Positions 5,356-13,735 are shown, numbered from the stretch's first letter. The stretch: 17,261 bases of DNA from Gammaproteobacteria bacterium (GCA_018263405.1 JAANXG010000002.1:14696-31956); one strand, 5' to 3'. Made by a program: numbers and translations. Notes: generated by a model from the letters alone, not told the origin.

Positions 5356-5574
5356 TTACCGGGCGCGATAAGTGATCCGTCCCTTGGTTAAATCGTAGGG
5401 AGTGAGTTGAACGGTCACTTTGTCTCCCCGCAGGATTCGAATATAGTGTTTTCTCATCTTGCCCGAGATGTGTGCAGTGACGATATGTCCATTGTCAAGT
5501 TCAACTCGAAACTGCGTATTCGGCAGAGTCTCGATGACTGTACCTTCCATTTCGATATGGTCTTCTTTGGCCAA
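5356..5574 (-). CDS. infA: Translation initiation factor IF-1
   Basis: IF-1 binds the A site of the 30S subunit during initiation. The protein is one OB fold with the near-invariant blocks AKEDHIEMEGTVIETLPNT, FRVELDNGHIVTAHISGKMR and YIRILRGDKVTVQLTPYDL, ending GRITYRAR. Starting at the TTG at 5574 gives exactly 72 residues, the E. coli length, and places the initiator right before AKEDHIEM; AAGAG six bases upstream serves as ribosome binding site. The frame is open for 17 more codons (to 5625) but those residues are not conserved. It follows bpt on the same strand after 81 bases, as in other gammaproteobacteria. ClpA, its common neighbour, is replaced here by lexA. Confidence 0.97.
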   Translation of the reverse strand: MAKEDHIEMEGTVIETLPNTQFRVELDNGHIVTAHISGKMRKHYIRILRGDKVTVQLTPYDLTKGRITYRAR

Positions 5575-5655
5575 GCTAAACTCTTGTGTTGTGAAACGGC
5601 GCGTATGATGCCCCAGGTCCGGCACGGCGTAAAGTGCCGGCGGTCGGGATGGCTT

Positions 5656-6366
5656 CTAATCGATGCGTTGCCAGGTTCCTTTGATTAATCCCTGGATGGG
5701 TTTGAATCTGGTTTTATACGCCATTTTGTGGCATTCGGAGATCCAGTATCCGAGGTAAACGAAAGACAGGCCGAGCGCCTTCGCCTGTTTGATCTGGTGC
5801 ATGACGGCAAACGTGCCCGGGCCGCGGTAGGCCTGTTCGGGCGCGAAAAATGTATAGATCGCCGATAGGCCGTCATTGAGTCGATCGCATACCGCCACCG
5901 CGGCCAGTTCGTTTCGATCATACATTTCGTAGAACCAGCTTTCGTGTCGATCGTTCACCAGGAAACGCCGGTATTGCTTCGGATCCGGGTCGCACATTTC
6001 GCTGTCGGGGTGGCGGGAGCGCTGATAGCGTAAATAAAGCTCGAAATGAGCGTCTTCGAAGCGGGCCGGGGTGGCTTTGATATGCAGATCTTGATTTTGC
6101 CTGGCCGTGCGTTGCTGGCTTCGATTCGGTCGATATTCATTGACCGGTATGCGAACCGATACGCAGGCACTGCATTGTGTGCAGTGAGGGCGATAGATCA
6201 CGTCGCCGCTGCGTCGAAAGCCGTTCACCGTGAAGAATGACAGCGCATCCTGATCGATGGTCAAGTTGGGATCTATAATCAGGCTGCTGGCCGTCTCTTC
6301 GGCGAGATACGGGCACTCATGGGGGGCCGACAGATATATTTTGATGTTTTCCGGAAGTGCACCCAT
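5656..6366 (-). CDS. bpt: Aspartate/glutamate leucyltransferase (Bpt/Ate family)
   Basis: The enzyme transfers leucine from Leu-tRNA to proteins with N-terminal Asp or Glu, creating N-degrons. The 236-residue protein starts with the conserved YLSAPHECPYL and GFRRSGDVIYRPHCTQCSACVSVRIPV, the N-terminal Cys-containing region of the ATE family. The C-terminal acyltransferase-like part contains YLRYQRSRHPDSEM, DRLNDGLSAIYTFFAPEQAYRG, YLGYWISECHKMAYKTRF and the family ending KPIQGLIKGTWQ. It starts five bases after aat, so the two form an operon and probably continue into infA. Length is normal for Bpt (about 230-250). The adaptor ClpS and unfoldase ClpA that read these N-degrons are not in the window. 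Confidence 0.95.
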   Translation of the reverse strand: MGALPENIKIYLSAPHECPYLAEETASSLIIDPNLTIDQDALSFFTVNGFRRSGDVIYRPHCTQCSACVSVRIPVNEYRPNRSQQRTARQNQDLHIKATPARFEDAHFELYLRYQRSRHPDSEMCDPDPKQYRRFLVNDRHESWFYEMYDRNELAAVAVCDRLNDGLSAIYTFFAPEQAYRGPGTFAVMHQIKQAKALGLSFVYLGYWISECHKMAYKTRFKPIQGLIKGTWQRID

Positions 6367-6371
6367 CGGTC

Positions 6372-7061
6372 TTACACCGCGTGTTCCGTCCAGTGAACAG
6401 CCGAGTCGGGATGATCGAGTGCCGCCGCTAATTCTTTTAAGAACCGTGTACGCGGGATTTCCACGGCACCCAGACTAAGAACATGCTCCGAACTCAGCTG
6501 GCAGTCGATAAAGTGAAATTGCCGGCTTTGGAGTAGTTCGACCAGAGCGGCCAAGGCCACTTTTGAGGCATTGGTCTCGCGGTGGAACATGCTCTCGCCG
6601 AAAAACCCCTTTCCCAGTGCCACACCGTACAAACCGCCCGCAAGCCGGGAACCCGACCACGCTTCCACTGAATGAGCATATCCCGCGGAGTGGAGTTCGA
6701 TGTAGGCCGCCTTCATTTCCCGTGTGATCCAGGTGCCGGTGCTCGGCATACCATTGATGAGGCGCGATTCCGAACAAGCCTGGATGACCGCTTCAAAATC
6801 ATGGTCGAACGTCACGGAAAATGTGCAGTGCCTACGGATCTTGCCGAGACTGCGGGAAACCTTGAACCGGGCCGGATAGAGCACGGCCCGGGGATCGGGA
6901 GACCACCACAATATCGGTTGACCGGTGCTGTACCACGGGAAGACGCCGTGGCGGTAGGCATCGAGCAACCGCCGGCTCGACAGATCGCCGCCTATGGCGA
7001 GCAGACCTTCAGGCGATGCGTCCTCAACCGGCGGAAACATCGATGTGGTTCGATTGGACAA
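6372..7061 (-). CDS. aat: Leucyl/phenylalanyl-tRNA--protein transferase
   Basis: Aat adds Leu or Phe to proteins with N-terminal Lys or Arg, marking them for ClpS/ClpAP. The protein shows the family blocks FPPVEDASPEGLLAIGGDLS, LLDAYRHGVFPWYS, PILWWSPDPRAVL, GTWITREMKAAYIELH, AHSVEAW, LAGGLYGVALGKGFFGESMF, NASKVALAAL, FHFIDCQL and SLGAVEIPR. The frame opens with TTG at 7061 directly after an in-frame stop (229 residues); the first ATG is at 7040 (222 residues). I prefer the TTG because the FPP motif normally lies about ten residues in, but neither start has a clear ribosome binding site. It heads the aat-bpt(-infA) unit. Confidence 0.95.
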   Translation of the reverse strand: MSNRTTSMFPPVEDASPEGLLAIGGDLSSRRLLDAYRHGVFPWYSTGQPILWWSPDPRAVLYPARFKVSRSLGKIRRHCTFSVTFDHDFEAVIQACSESRLINGMPSTGTWITREMKAAYIELHSAGYAHSVEAWSGSRLAGGLYGVALGKGFFGESMFHRETNASKVALAALVELLQSRQFHFIDCQLSSEHVLSLGAVEIPRTRFLKELAAALDHPDSAVHWTEHAV

Positions 7062-7096
7062 TTAAGTGCATGACGAGTAAGTTCAATAAAAGACAA

Positions 7097-7135
7097 CCCC
7101 ATCCCCACAAGATTGCCAGTATCGCGCGGATTTTT
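7097..7135 (+). repeat. Dispersed intergenic repeat, copy B
   Basis: Second copy of the 39-base repeat, in the gap between the FemAB-like gene and aat, 36 bases upstream of the TTG start of aat. It matches copy C at 28 of 39 positions and shares with it the five bases GACAA just before the core (7092-7096). Its first block reads CCCCATCCCCACAAGATTG. Confidence 0.6.
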
Positions 7136-7162
7136 GAGAGTTACCATGGCGATTAGTGTGGG

Positions 7163-7204
7163 ATACCCGCGGTGGGTATGCAAGTTGAGACCTTACGGTC
7201 TCAA
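7163..7204. other. Tandem hairpins at the 3' end of the FemAB-like gene
   Basis: Two short inverted repeats follow each other: ATACCC-GCGGT-GGGTAT (7163-7179) and TTGAGACC-TTAC-GGTCTCAA (7185-7204). The second overlaps the TGA stop codon of the minus-strand gene. They may stabilise or end its transcript, but no T-run follows on either strand, so an intrinsic terminator is not proven. Confidence 0.35.
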
Positions 7205-8352
7205 GTATCCCGCCGGAACGGGCTATGGCGATCCAGAATTCCGGCGTAACGCTTGACTTGGTGGGTCTCCATGTCGAGAAACTCGCGAATTGCCTCGGCG
7301 AATTGCGGATGTGCGAGCCAGTGCAGGGAGTAAGTGGGGGTTGGAACCAGCCCGCGCGTGAGCTTGTGTTCTCCCTGGGCCCCGGCTTCGAAACGAGACA
7401 TACCGTGGCGCAGGCAGTAGTCGATCGGTTGGTAATAACAGGCTTCGAAATGCAGCCCCTCATAAAATGCCGACGTGCCCCAGTATCGTCCGTACAGGGT
7501 ATCGTCGTCCTTCAAGTACAGTGAGCCGGCGAGGAGCACCCCATAAGCGTCGCGCGCCGCGGCCATGATCGTCTGCACGGCCATATGCTCCGCCAGAAAT
7601 TCGAAGAATTCCCCCGACAAATAGGGCATCGCACCGCGTTCGCGGATCGTATTCCGGTAGAAGCGGTACATGGCATCCCAGTGGCCGGGCTCCAAGTCCC
7701 GGCCCTCGATCATTTCAACGCGTAGGCCGGCCTCGTCGATTCGCCGACGTTCACGCCGGATTTGTTTTCGCCGCTTGGAGGTCAGGCTGGATAAATAGTC
7801 GTTGAAATCCCCGTAACCCCGGTTGGTCCAGTGAAACTGGTTACCGGTGCGTTTAAGCAGACCTTCGTGTTGCAGGGCGGCCGTATCGTCCGCGTCCGTG
7901 AATAACCAGTGTATGGACGACACTTCCAGGGTTTCTGCGTGGCGTATAATGCTGTGAATCAACGCACGCCGGACCGCCCCGGGCTCCCCGCTGCGTGGTG
8001 AAACCAGCAAACGGGGACCGGTCACCGGCGTAAAAGGGACGGCGCACAGCAACTTGGGGTAATAGGGCAGTCCTGCTCTTCCATAAGCATCCGCCCAGGC
8101 CCAGTCGAATACATACTCGCCCCAGGAATGATATTTGAGATACAAAGGCGCGGCGCCAACCAACCGTTTTTGTTCCGCGTCTTTGTAAACGAGTATATGT
8201 TGAGGTTGCCAGCCCGTGTCCGGACGAACGCACCCTGCTCGCTCCAGGCCGTCTAGAAATGCATGACGGACAAACGGGTGGCCGGTACGGTTCAACCGGT
8301 CCCACTCGCTTGCGTCGATCCCGGAAATGCTGTCTATCGTTCTGTAATACAT
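7201..8352 (-). CDS. FemAB-like GNAT-fold acyltransferase (PF04339 / COG3146 family)
   Basis: The 383-residue protein belongs to the conserved proteobacterial family related to FemAB peptidyltransferases, with two GNAT-like halves. Recognisable blocks are PFVRHAFLDGLERAGCV (26-42), PLYLKYHSWGEYVFDWAWADAY (69-90, aromatic-rich), FTPVTGPRLLV (107-117), the basic TSKRRKQIRRERRRI (191-205), RERGAMPYLSGEFF, LYGRYWG, LHFEACYYQPIDY and GAQGEHKLTRGLVPTPTYSLHW (324-345). The substrate of this family is not firmly known; peptidoglycan-related or other aminoacyl or acyl transfer is suggested only by homology. It is divergent from nadE and separated from aat by 139 bases. Codons and length look normal. 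Confidence 0.9.
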   Translation of the reverse strand: MYYRTIDSISGIDASEWDRLNRTGHPFVRHAFLDGLERAGCVRPDTGWQPQHILVYKDAEQKRLVGAAPLYLKYHSWGEYVFDWAWADAYGRAGLPYYPKLLCAVPFTPVTGPRLLVSPRSGEPGAVRRALIHSIIRHAETLEVSSIHWLFTDADDTAALQHEGLLKRTGNQFHWTNRGYGDFNDYLSSLTSKRRKQIRRERRRIDEAGLRVEMIEGRDLEPGHWDAMYRFYRNTIRERGAMPYLSGEFFEFLAEHMAVQTIMAAARDAYGVLLAGSLYLKDDDTLYGRYWGTSAFYEGLHFEACYYQPIDYCLRHGMSRFEAGAQGEHKLTRGLVPTPTYSLHWLAHPQFAEAIREFLDMETHQVKRYAGILDRHSPFRRDT

Positions 8353-8428
8353 GCTTCAGGTTTATACACATGACAGCTGGATTCGAATACCATTCCATAC
8401 TCGCGATGTAAGCGAATAAGAATGGGTA

Positions 8429-10066
8429 ATGGCTGACAACCTTAAGATCGCCCTGGCGCAATTGAATCTAACGGTCGGCGACGTCCGGGCCAACCGGCAA
8501 CGAATTCTGGAAACAACGCAACGTGCCCGCGACGAGCAATGCGCGATGGCGGTATTTACCGAACTGGCGCTTACCGGTTATCCGCCGGAGGATTTGTTAC
8601 TCAGGCCCGATTTTATCGATGCTTCGCAGGCGGCGTTCACTCGCCTTTTAACGGAGCTGCCGCCGGATATAGCCGTCGTTCTGGGGTATCCGCTTCCAAT
8701 CGATGACGTTCGTCTGGCCAATGCGGTGAGCCTGCTCCGCAACGGGCGGGTAGAGGCGACGTACCGCAAGAGTTGCCTGCCGAACTACAGCGTTTTTGAC
8801 GAGAAGCGGTACTTTACGTCCGGTAGCGAACCTTGCGTGGTGCAATGTCGGGGTAGAAAGATCGGCCTGACTGTCTGTGAAGACATCTGGCGGGACGGGC
8901 CGGTCGAGACGGCCGTGGCTATGGGAGCCGAAGTCGTTATCAATATTAACGCCTCGCCATTTCATATTGATCGTATTCCAGAGCGGCAAAAAATTGTCAG
9001 CGAAAAAGCCAGAACCTCCGGCGTTCCGATCATTTACGCGAATCAAGTAGGTGGACAGGATGAGTTGATATTCGACGGAGCGTCCTTCGTTGTGGACGCC
9101 GGCGGCAACGTGACTCAGCGCGCCGAGCAATTCGAGGAAAAGTTAGAGATCGTCGAGTTGACGGGCGACCGTCGGTCCACGCCCGTCCCGGGAAAAGTTT
9201 TCACGGAGCACTCCTTGGAGGAAAGTGTCTATCGCGCGCTGACTCTCGGCGTGCGGGACTATATTGACAAGAACGGCTTCCCCGGTGCCGTGGTCGGATT
9301 ATCCGGCGGTATCGACTCGGCGCTGACGCTGGCAATCGCCGCCGACGCACTGGGCCCCGAGCGCGTACAGGCCGTATTAATGCCGTCCCGCTACACGGCG
9401 GACATGAGTCTGGAAGATGCGGCCTCGCAGACTCGTGCCCTGGGCGTTCGACAACATACGATTCCCATACAACCGGTATTCGAATCGTTTCTGTCCGCGC
9501 TGGACCCGGTTTTCCAGGGACGACCCGTCGACACGACCGAAGAGAATATCCAGGCGCGATGCCGGGGGTTGGTGCTGATGGCGCTATCGAACAAGTTTGG
9601 CCATATCGTCTTAACCACGGGCAACAAGAGCGAAATGGCGGTGGGTTACGCGACGCTTTACGGCGACATGGCCGGTGGCTTTGCGGTGATCAAGGACGTT
9701 CCCAAAACGCTGGTATACGGATTGGTGCGGCTGCGCAATACCCACAGCCAGGTGATTCCCCAGCGTATCATCGAACGCCCGCCCTCGGCTGAACTGGCTC
9801 CGGATCAGCAAGACGCGGACAGCCTGCCGCCTTACGACGAACTGGATCCCATTCTGGCGATGTACGTGGAACAGGATTGGTCTCCTGAGAGGATCGTTGA
9901 ATTGGGTTATGACGAGAAGGTCGTGCACAAGGTTGTGGACCTGGTGGACCGTAATGAATACAAACGTCGCCAGGCACCGCCCGGTATCCGAATCACGGCC
10001 CGCGCCTTCGGGCGCGATCGAAGATACCCGATTACCTCCGGTTACCGGCCGCTCATGTGGCGGTAG
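8429..10066 (+). CDS. nadE: Glutamine-dependent NAD+ synthase
   Basis: The enzyme makes NAD from deamido-NAD, ATP and ammonia released from glutamine. The 545-residue protein has two domains. The N-terminal nitrilase-type glutaminase (about 1-250) shows the triad Glu45 (VFTELALTGYPPEDLL), Lys114 (YRKSCLPNYSVFDEKRYF) and Cys150 (GLTVCEDIWRDG). The C-terminal synthetase has the PP-loop GLSGGIDSALT (290-300), followed by MPSRYTADMSLEDA, TEENIQARCRGLVLMALSN, LTTGNKSEMAVGYATLYGDMAGGFAVIKD, and it ends with RRYPITSGYR. ATG 8429 gives the usual N-terminus. Only ten bases separate its stop from that of the convergent bamD. Together with nadC at 12721 the window holds two late steps of NAD synthesis, though they are not in one operon. 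Confidence 0.97.
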   Translation: MADNLKIALAQLNLTVGDVRANRQRILETTQRARDEQCAMAVFTELALTGYPPEDLLLRPDFIDASQAAFTRLLTELPPDIAVVLGYPLPIDDVRLANAVSLLRNGRVEATYRKSCLPNYSVFDEKRYFTSGSEPCVVQCRGRKIGLTVCEDIWRDGPVETAVAMGAEVVININASPFHIDRIPERQKIVSEKARTSGVPIIYANQVGGQDELIFDGASFVVDAGGNVTQRAEQFEEKLEIVELTGDRRSTPVPGKVFTEHSLEESVYRALTLGVRDYIDKNGFPGAVVGLSGGIDSALTLAIAADALGPERVQAVLMPSRYTADMSLEDAASQTRALGVRQHTIPIQPVFESFLSALDPVFQGRPVDTTEENIQARCRGLVLMALSNKFGHIVLTTGNKSEMAVGYATLYGDMAGGFAVIKDVPKTLVYGLVRLRNTHSQVIPQRIIERPPSAELAPDQQDADSLPPYDELDPILAMYVEQDWSPERIVELGYDEKVVHKVVDLVDRNEYKRRQAPPGIRITARAFGRDRRYPITSGYRPLMWR

Positions 10067-10076
10067 CCGGGGTACA

Positions 10077-10907
10077 CTAGTCGAACGGATTCAGATCCAG
10101 GGAAGCGGGTAAAAGAGTGAATTCCTTCTTAATTGCGGGCCGGCGACCGGACAAATACCGGCTGTCGGGGAAATTCAGGGTCAGTACCCGCCGGGAATCC
10201 TCGGACAGGTCATCGAGTCCCACCTTGTTATATGCCAGCATCATCAGACCCAGGGCGTGTTCGATGGCCGCGGTACCCGGGTATTCGTTCAGAATGTATT
10301 TACCGCGATTGACCACCGCCACGTAGGCTTCGCGGCGCATGTAAAAATCGGCCACGTGCACTTCATGCATAGCGAGCGCATTGTGCAAAACCCCCATCCG
10401 CTGCCGGGCGTCCACCGCATAGCGGCTCTCCGGGAAACGACTAAGCAGCTCCTCGAAAGCGTTGTAGGATTCTCGCGTGGAACGTGGATCACGATCCGGA
10501 GAACTCTCTCCTTTCGTCAGGGTCTCGAGCAGGGAGTTATCGACGGTAAAATTGACCAATCCCTCGATATAATAAGCGTAATCGACGTTCGGGTGTGTCG
10601 GGTGCAGGCGGATAAACCGGTCCGCCGCGGCCAATGCTGCGTCGGGATTGTCATTCTTGTAATACGCATAAATGACTTCCAGTTGCGCCTGTTCGGTGTA
10701 CGACCCGAACGGGTAGGTGCTCTCGAGCTCTCGGTACAAGTCGATTGCCTTGCTGTATTTGTCGTCCTCGAGCAGCTCCTTGGCTTCCTGATAATATTGC
10801 TCGGCCGTGTAGTCGTCCTTGTCGGAATCTTTGAATAAGCTGGTTATGCCACAGCCCGCGAGGAGAACCGCACCGAGCATGATCCCGAGAATAGTTGTGA
10901 TTTTCAT
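10077..10907 (-). CDS. bamD: Outer membrane assembly lipoprotein BamD
   Basis: BamD is the essential lipoprotein partner of BamA in the outer-membrane beta-barrel assembly machine. From ATG 10907 the protein has 276 residues: a lipoprotein signal peptide (MKITTILGIMLGAVLLAGC, acylated Cys19), then tetratricopeptide-type helices with AEQYYQEAKELLEDDKYSKAIDLY, LESTYPFGSYTEQAQLEVIYAYY, AAADRFIRLHPTHPNVDYAYY, NAFEELLSRFPESRYAVDARQRM and EAYVAVVNRGKYIL. The YPFGSY and HPNVDYAYY strings are diagnostic for BamD. The frame is open for 52 codons further upstream, but the signal peptide fixes the start. It diverges from rluD across 102 bases, the arrangement found in E. coli. Confidence 0.96.
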   Translation of the reverse strand: MKITTILGIMLGAVLLAGCGITSLFKDSDKDDYTAEQYYQEAKELLEDDKYSKAIDLYRELESTYPFGSYTEQAQLEVIYAYYKNDNPDAALAAADRFIRLHPTHPNVDYAYYIEGLVNFTVDNSLLETLTKGESSPDRDPRSTRESYNAFEELLSRFPESRYAVDARQRMGVLHNALAMHEVHVADFYMRREAYVAVVNRGKYILNEYPGTAAIEHALGLMMLAYNKVGLDDLSEDSRRVLTLNFPDSRYLSGRRPAIKKEFTLLPASLDLNPFD

Positions 10908-11009
10908 GTTTAAAGCCACGTCTGGTTCTGAGTTTAATGCCGGGCAAAGCCGGATTACACGTCCGACGAGAAAGCGTTCGTCCGCGGCCCGGGCGATTAT
11001 ATACGAACT

Positions 11010-12008
11010 ATGGCCCCAAGCCGTACACGGGTGACGGGTGTGGTCTCGGTTGACTCGTTTCACCGGTTGGATCGTATTCCCGACGAGTACGCCGGCCGGC
11101 GCGTCGACAAGGTGCTGGCCGTGCTGTTTCCCCAGTATTCGCGCAGCACCCTGCAGCTATGGCTCAAACAGGGCAGGATACTCATCGATGATGACATCCC
11201 GAGCCAGAAAGACAAGATTCATGGTGGAGAATCCGTGGAACTCAGCGCCCCGGGCACACCGGTGGTCGAAGCCGCGGCGGAGGACATTCCACTGGACGTG
11301 CAGTTTTGCGATGAACATATTTTGGTGATCAATAAACCGGCCGGGCTGGTGGTCCATCCCGGTGCCGGCAACCCGCGGGGAACATTGATGAACGCCTTGT
11401 TGTTCTTTGATCCCGACGCATATCGCCTGGCGCGCGCCGGTATCGTCCACCGCCTGGACAAGGACACGAGCGGCTTAATGGTCATTGCGCGCTGCGAGCG
11501 GGTCCGGCTCGATCTAATCGAACAATTGGCGGCGCGGACGATGCAACGGAATTACCAAGCATTGCTCCACGCGGACCTTATTTCGGGGCGTAAAGTGGAC
11601 GAACCCATAGGCAGGCACCCTCGCAACCGGCGCATTATGGCGGTTCGAAGCGATGGCAAACAGGCGGCAACGCACGTTCGGGTATTGCGGCGCTTCGGCC
11701 CCGTCACCCTCGTGCGTTGCACGCTTGAGAGCGGGCGTACTCATCAAATACGCGTACATATGAGTTTTATCGGGTTTCCGGTCGTGGGAGATCCTCTTTA
11801 TGGCGGTGCGGGCAGAGTACCCCCCGACGTCTCCACCGCTTTGCGGGATCGTATCCGGAATTTTGGACGACAGGTACTGCATGCCGAATCGCTGTCACTA
11901 AGGCATCCGTCCACTCGCGAGATACTGACGTTTAGCGTCGGGCCGCCGGATGATTTCGCAGCCCTGCACCAGGCTTTGGTTCGGGAGTTCAGCCGTGGAA
12001 ACCACTAA
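11010..12008 (+). CDS. rluD: Ribosomal large subunit pseudouridine synthase D
   Basis: RluD makes the pseudouridines of helix 69 in 23S rRNA (E. coli positions 1911, 1915, 1917). The 332-residue protein has an N-terminal S4 RNA-binding domain (about 20-80: GRRVDKVLAVLFPQYSRSTL, GRILIDDDI) and the RluA-type catalytic domain with HILVINKPAGLVVHPGAG, the active-site Asp150 in GIVHRLDKDTSGLM, RNYQALLHA, LESGRTHQIRVHM, GFPVVGDPLYGG and RQVLHAESLSLRHPST. The start ATG at 11010 lacks a strong ribosome binding site, but the N-terminal length is normal. It overlaps pgeF by 14 bases, so the pair is co-translated, as in many gammaproteobacteria. Confidence 0.95.
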   Translation: MAPSRTRVTGVVSVDSFHRLDRIPDEYAGRRVDKVLAVLFPQYSRSTLQLWLKQGRILIDDDIPSQKDKIHGGESVELSAPGTPVVEAAAEDIPLDVQFCDEHILVINKPAGLVVHPGAGNPRGTLMNALLFFDPDAYRLARAGIVHRLDKDTSGLMVIARCERVRLDLIEQLAARTMQRNYQALLHADLISGRKVDEPIGRHPRNRRIMAVRSDGKQAATHVRVLRRFGPVTLVRCTLESGRTHQIRVHMSFIGFPVVGDPLYGGAGRVPPDVSTALRDRIRNFGRQVLHAESLSLRHPSTREILTFSVGPPDDFAALHQALVREFSRGNH

Positions 12009-12747
12009 AGAACTGGACGTATTACCTGCTCGTTGGAGTGCGCCGCGACATGTGCGGGCCATGACCACCCTGCGCCGCGGTGGTGTGAGCACGGGGCCGT
12101 TTGCCACCCTCAACCTTGGGATAAGCGTCGGTGACGCGCCCGGAAACGTGTCCGAGAATCGCCGTCGCCTGCGGCGGGTCTTGGCCATGCCGGGCGACCC
12201 CAAGTGGGTGACCCAGGTACACGGGACCCGTTGTCTCGATATTGCCGATGCCCGAGACGGGGAGGAAGCCGACGGCAGTTTCACCAATGCGCCCGGCCGG
12301 GTGTGCGCCGTGCTCAGCGCCGATTGCCTGCCATTGTTTATTTGCGACACCGAGGGCGAGCGCGTCGGTTTGTTTCACGTGGGATGGAAGGGGCTCGCGG
12401 CCGGCATACTCGACCGGGCCTTGTCGATCTTCGCCGACCGGCCGGATGTGCACTGCTGGTTCGGTCCGTCAATCGGTCCGAACGCGTTCGAAGTGGGCCC
12501 GGAAGTGCGCGAAGCGCTGGAAGCGCCGGGGAACGAATCCTGTTTTTCCGCCTCCACCAATCCCGGCCGCTGGATGGCGGACTTGTATAACCTGGTCGCT
12601 CATCGCCTCCGTCAAGGCGGCGTGAACAATGTCGCCTGGGACCGGACCGCCTGCACCTACAGCGATGCCGAACGGTTCTTTTCCTATCGTCGTTTCGCTC
12701 GATGTGGCCGCATGGCGTCGTTAATCTGGATCGAATCGCAGCGATAA
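11995..12747 (+). CDS. pgeF: PgeF/YfiH peptidoglycan editing factor (LACC1-like multicopper-fold protein)
   Basis: In E. coli, PgeF prevents incorporation of L-serine in place of L-alanine in the peptidoglycan stem; family members also show purine nucleoside phosphorylase or deaminase activity. From GTG 11995 the protein has 250 residues. It contains RGGVSTGPFATLNLG, the metal ligands His76 (WVTQVHGTRCLD), Cys111 (LSADCLPLFICD) and His128 (GLFHVGWKGLAAGIL), then CWFGPSIGPNAFEVGPEV and the typical ending YSDAERFFSYRRF...GRMASLIWI. GTG is preferred over an upstream ATG at 11950 because GGGAG lies seven bases ahead. It overlaps rluD by 14 bases at the start and the antisense nadC by 27 bases at the end. 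Confidence 0.94.
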   Translation: METTKELDVLPARWSAPRHVRAMTTLRRGGVSTGPFATLNLGISVGDAPGNVSENRRRLRRVLAMPGDPKWVTQVHGTRCLDIADARDGEEADGSFTNAPGRVCAVLSADCLPLFICDTEGERVGLFHVGWKGLAAGILDRALSIFADRPDVHCWFGPSIGPNAFEVGPEVREALEAPGNESCFSASTNPGRWMADLYNLVAHRLRQGGVNNVAWDRTACTYSDAERFFSYRRFARCGRMASLIWIESQR

Positions 12748-13569
12748 ATCCACCGCTTCGAGATCCTTGGTAATCGCGCCGACGGAAATCGTGTCCACAC
12801 CGGTCTCGGCAATGGCCCGTACGTTGTCCAACGTGATGCCGCCGGAAGCCTCCAATTCCGCGCGTTGCCGGTTGATGGAGACGGCTTGTTTCAAAGATTC
12901 GATGGAATAGTTGTCCAGCAGAACGCGTGGGGCACCGGCATCCAGGGCTTGTTTCAATTGGTCGAGGTTTTCCACTTCGATGGTGAGGGGTACGCCGGGC
13001 GGCGCGGCGTTTTTGGCCCGGGCGACGGCATCGGCGATCGATTCACCGCTGCGCAGGTGGTTTTCCTTGATGAGAATTCCGTCGAATAAGCCTTGCCGGT
13101 GGTTGTACCCTCCGCCACAACGCACCGCCCATTTCTGGGCCGCGCGCAATCCCGGTATGGTTTTGCGCGTGTCCAGGATCCGGGCGCCCGTGCCCGCCAC
13201 CGCATCGACGTATCGGCGTGCTGCCGTTGCCGTCCCGGACAATGTTTGCAGCAAATTGACGGCGCTCCGTTCGCCGGTAAGGATGGGCCGCGCAGGTCCG
13301 TGTAAGTCGCAGATCGCTTCGCCCGACTCCACTTTTCCGCCATCCCCGATTCGCCAGCGGCTCGCGATCCGGGGATCGAGTTGTTCGAACACGGCCGAAA
13401 AAAAAGCGGCGCCGCAAATCACCGCCGGCCGGCGAGAAATCAGACGGGCATGAATTGTCGCGTTCGGCGTAAACTCGGCGGTTAGATCCCCGCTGTCTAC
13501 GTCTTCATTCAGACAGACCTCGACGACGCGTCGAACGTAGGCCGGATCGATCGATGACTCGTTTGACAT
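12721..13569 (-). CDS. nadC: Nicotinate-nucleotide pyrophosphorylase (carboxylating)
   Basis: NadC (quinolinate phosphoribosyltransferase) converts quinolinate and PRPP to nicotinate mononucleotide in de novo NAD synthesis. From ATG 13569 the 282-residue protein shows CLNEDVDSGDLTAE, the lid region GERSAVNLLQTLSGTAT, DTRKTIPGLRAAQKWAVRCGG (PRPP and quinolinate contacts), NHRQGLFDGILIKENHL, LTIEVENLDQL, VLLDNYS, LEASGGITLDN and DTISVGAITK. AGAG a few bases ahead supports this ATG over the TTG at 13593. The last 27 bases overlap the 3' end of pgeF on the other strand. It lies between pgeF and clpB, which are close neighbours in E. coli, and is divergent from the acyl-activating enzyme. Confidence 0.96.
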   Translation of the reverse strand: MSNESSIDPAYVRRVVEVCLNEDVDSGDLTAEFTPNATIHARLISRRPAVICGAAFFSAVFEQLDPRIASRWRIGDGGKVESGEAICDLHGPARPILTGERSAVNLLQTLSGTATAARRYVDAVAGTGARILDTRKTIPGLRAAQKWAVRCGGGYNHRQGLFDGILIKENHLRSGESIADAVARAKNAAPPGVPLTIEVENLDQLKQALDAGAPRVLLDNYSIESLKQAVSINRQRAELEASGGITLDNVRAIAETGVDTISVGAITKDLEAVDLSLRFDPD

Positions 13570-13735
13570 GGCGTCTCTGAAATGAACCGGCAACGAACAT
13601 TAAGCACCGCTTCCCTGACCGTCAAGCGGAAAGAAATGTTTTATCGGGCCTATTTGGGCGTTCTTCCGACTCGGGCATAATGCTGCCGATGCCGCCCGTT
13701 GATAGAGTACCGGTTCGCCATTGAAAAAATCGAAT

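Noticed and set aside
10908..11063. Upstream extension of bamD by 52 codons
   Set aside because: The lipoprotein signal peptide with its lipobox Cys at residue 19 fixes the start at 10907; the extension overlaps rluD antisense.
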